From positions 1-35,157 of the forward strand of contig JBBDWV010000024.1 in the NCBI GenBank assembly GCA_040902655.1: 35,157 nt of DNA, written 5' to 3'. Under the pieces are notes generated by a model. It did not search any database and was not told the DNA's origin. It saw only the letters and a program-made list of their open reading frames with translations. Both the position numbers and the translations under genes were made by a program. Shown here one piece after another: positions 33,794 through 35,157 of this stretch (its first letter is position 1; every line of letters begins with the position of its first letter). This DNA comes from Mycobacteriales bacterium (lineage in GTDB: Bacteria; Actinomycetota; Actinomycetes; Mycobacteriales; SCTD01).

Positions 33794-35157
<1,364 letters not shown>

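Overview
The window is chromosomal DNA from a very GC-rich actinomycete. It contains a SigM/zinc anti-sigma pair, a MurJ-associated pseudokinase, a mycothiol-type nitroreductase homologue, an actinobacterial inositol-3-phosphate synthase, and many genes that look leaderless. The intergenic palindromes remind me of Geodermatophilaceae-type genomes, but that placement is inference. The gene order matches the conserved blocks near the replication origin of actinomycetes. In Mycobacterium tuberculosis terms these are Rv3913-Rv3907c (trxB2, rsmA, sigM, mviN, Rv3909, mutT4, pcnA) and Rv0046c-Rv0056 (ino1, PadR, ponA1, GT87, rpsF, ssb, rpsR, rplI). Here the two blocks adjoin, as I recall them doing in Streptomyces. 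I see no phage, plasmid, transposase, CRISPR, rRNA or tRNA.

Layout. 1-9249 is mostly on the minus strand: NUDIX hydrolase, DUF6049 exported protein, murJ, a small membrane protein, the pseudokinase, sigM, the anti-sigma factor and (cut by the window edge) trxB. One zinc-finger membrane gene on the plus strand sits between trxB and the anti-sigma gene. 9391-12318 holds pcnA and an exported FecR-like protein. 12492-15298 holds an MFS transporter, a truncated alpha/beta-hydrolase, an Rv2466c-like thiol enzyme and a small NYN/PIN-like protein. 15500-19522 has padR-ino1 divergent from a class A penicillin-binding protein. 19542-26815 has a GT87 enzyme, a second convergent GT87 enzyme, two tandem paralogous GT-C-like membrane proteins, and endonuclease IV. 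27096-29740 has a cupredoxin-like protein and the rpsF-ssb-rpsR-rplI operon. 29818-35157 has a GT39-like enzyme, a UDP-galactopyranose-mutase-like flavoprotein, a methyltransferase, and a third GT87 gene that runs into a terminal poly-G tract.

Most genes with a clear role serve the cell envelope: lipid II flipping and polymerisation (MurJ, PBP), inositol supply (Ino1) and polyprenyl-phosphate-sugar glycosyltransfer (three GT87, one GT39, two GT-C-like). Embedded housekeeping genes handle tRNA CCA addition, ribosomal proteins, SSB and base-excision repair.

The least explained material is in the gaps. Two families of intergenic palindromes each occur twice, and all four copies lie exactly where genes converge. 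The fifth convergent junction carries a GCAA-capped hairpin. Other signals are a perfect dyad at the padR-ino1 promoter, an rpsF leader that can hide its own Shine-Dalgarno sequence and resembles the bS6:bS18-binding leader, a probable CTG start codon, and an 11-bp dyad upstream of the cupredoxin-like gene. I found no convincing wholly new multi-gene system.
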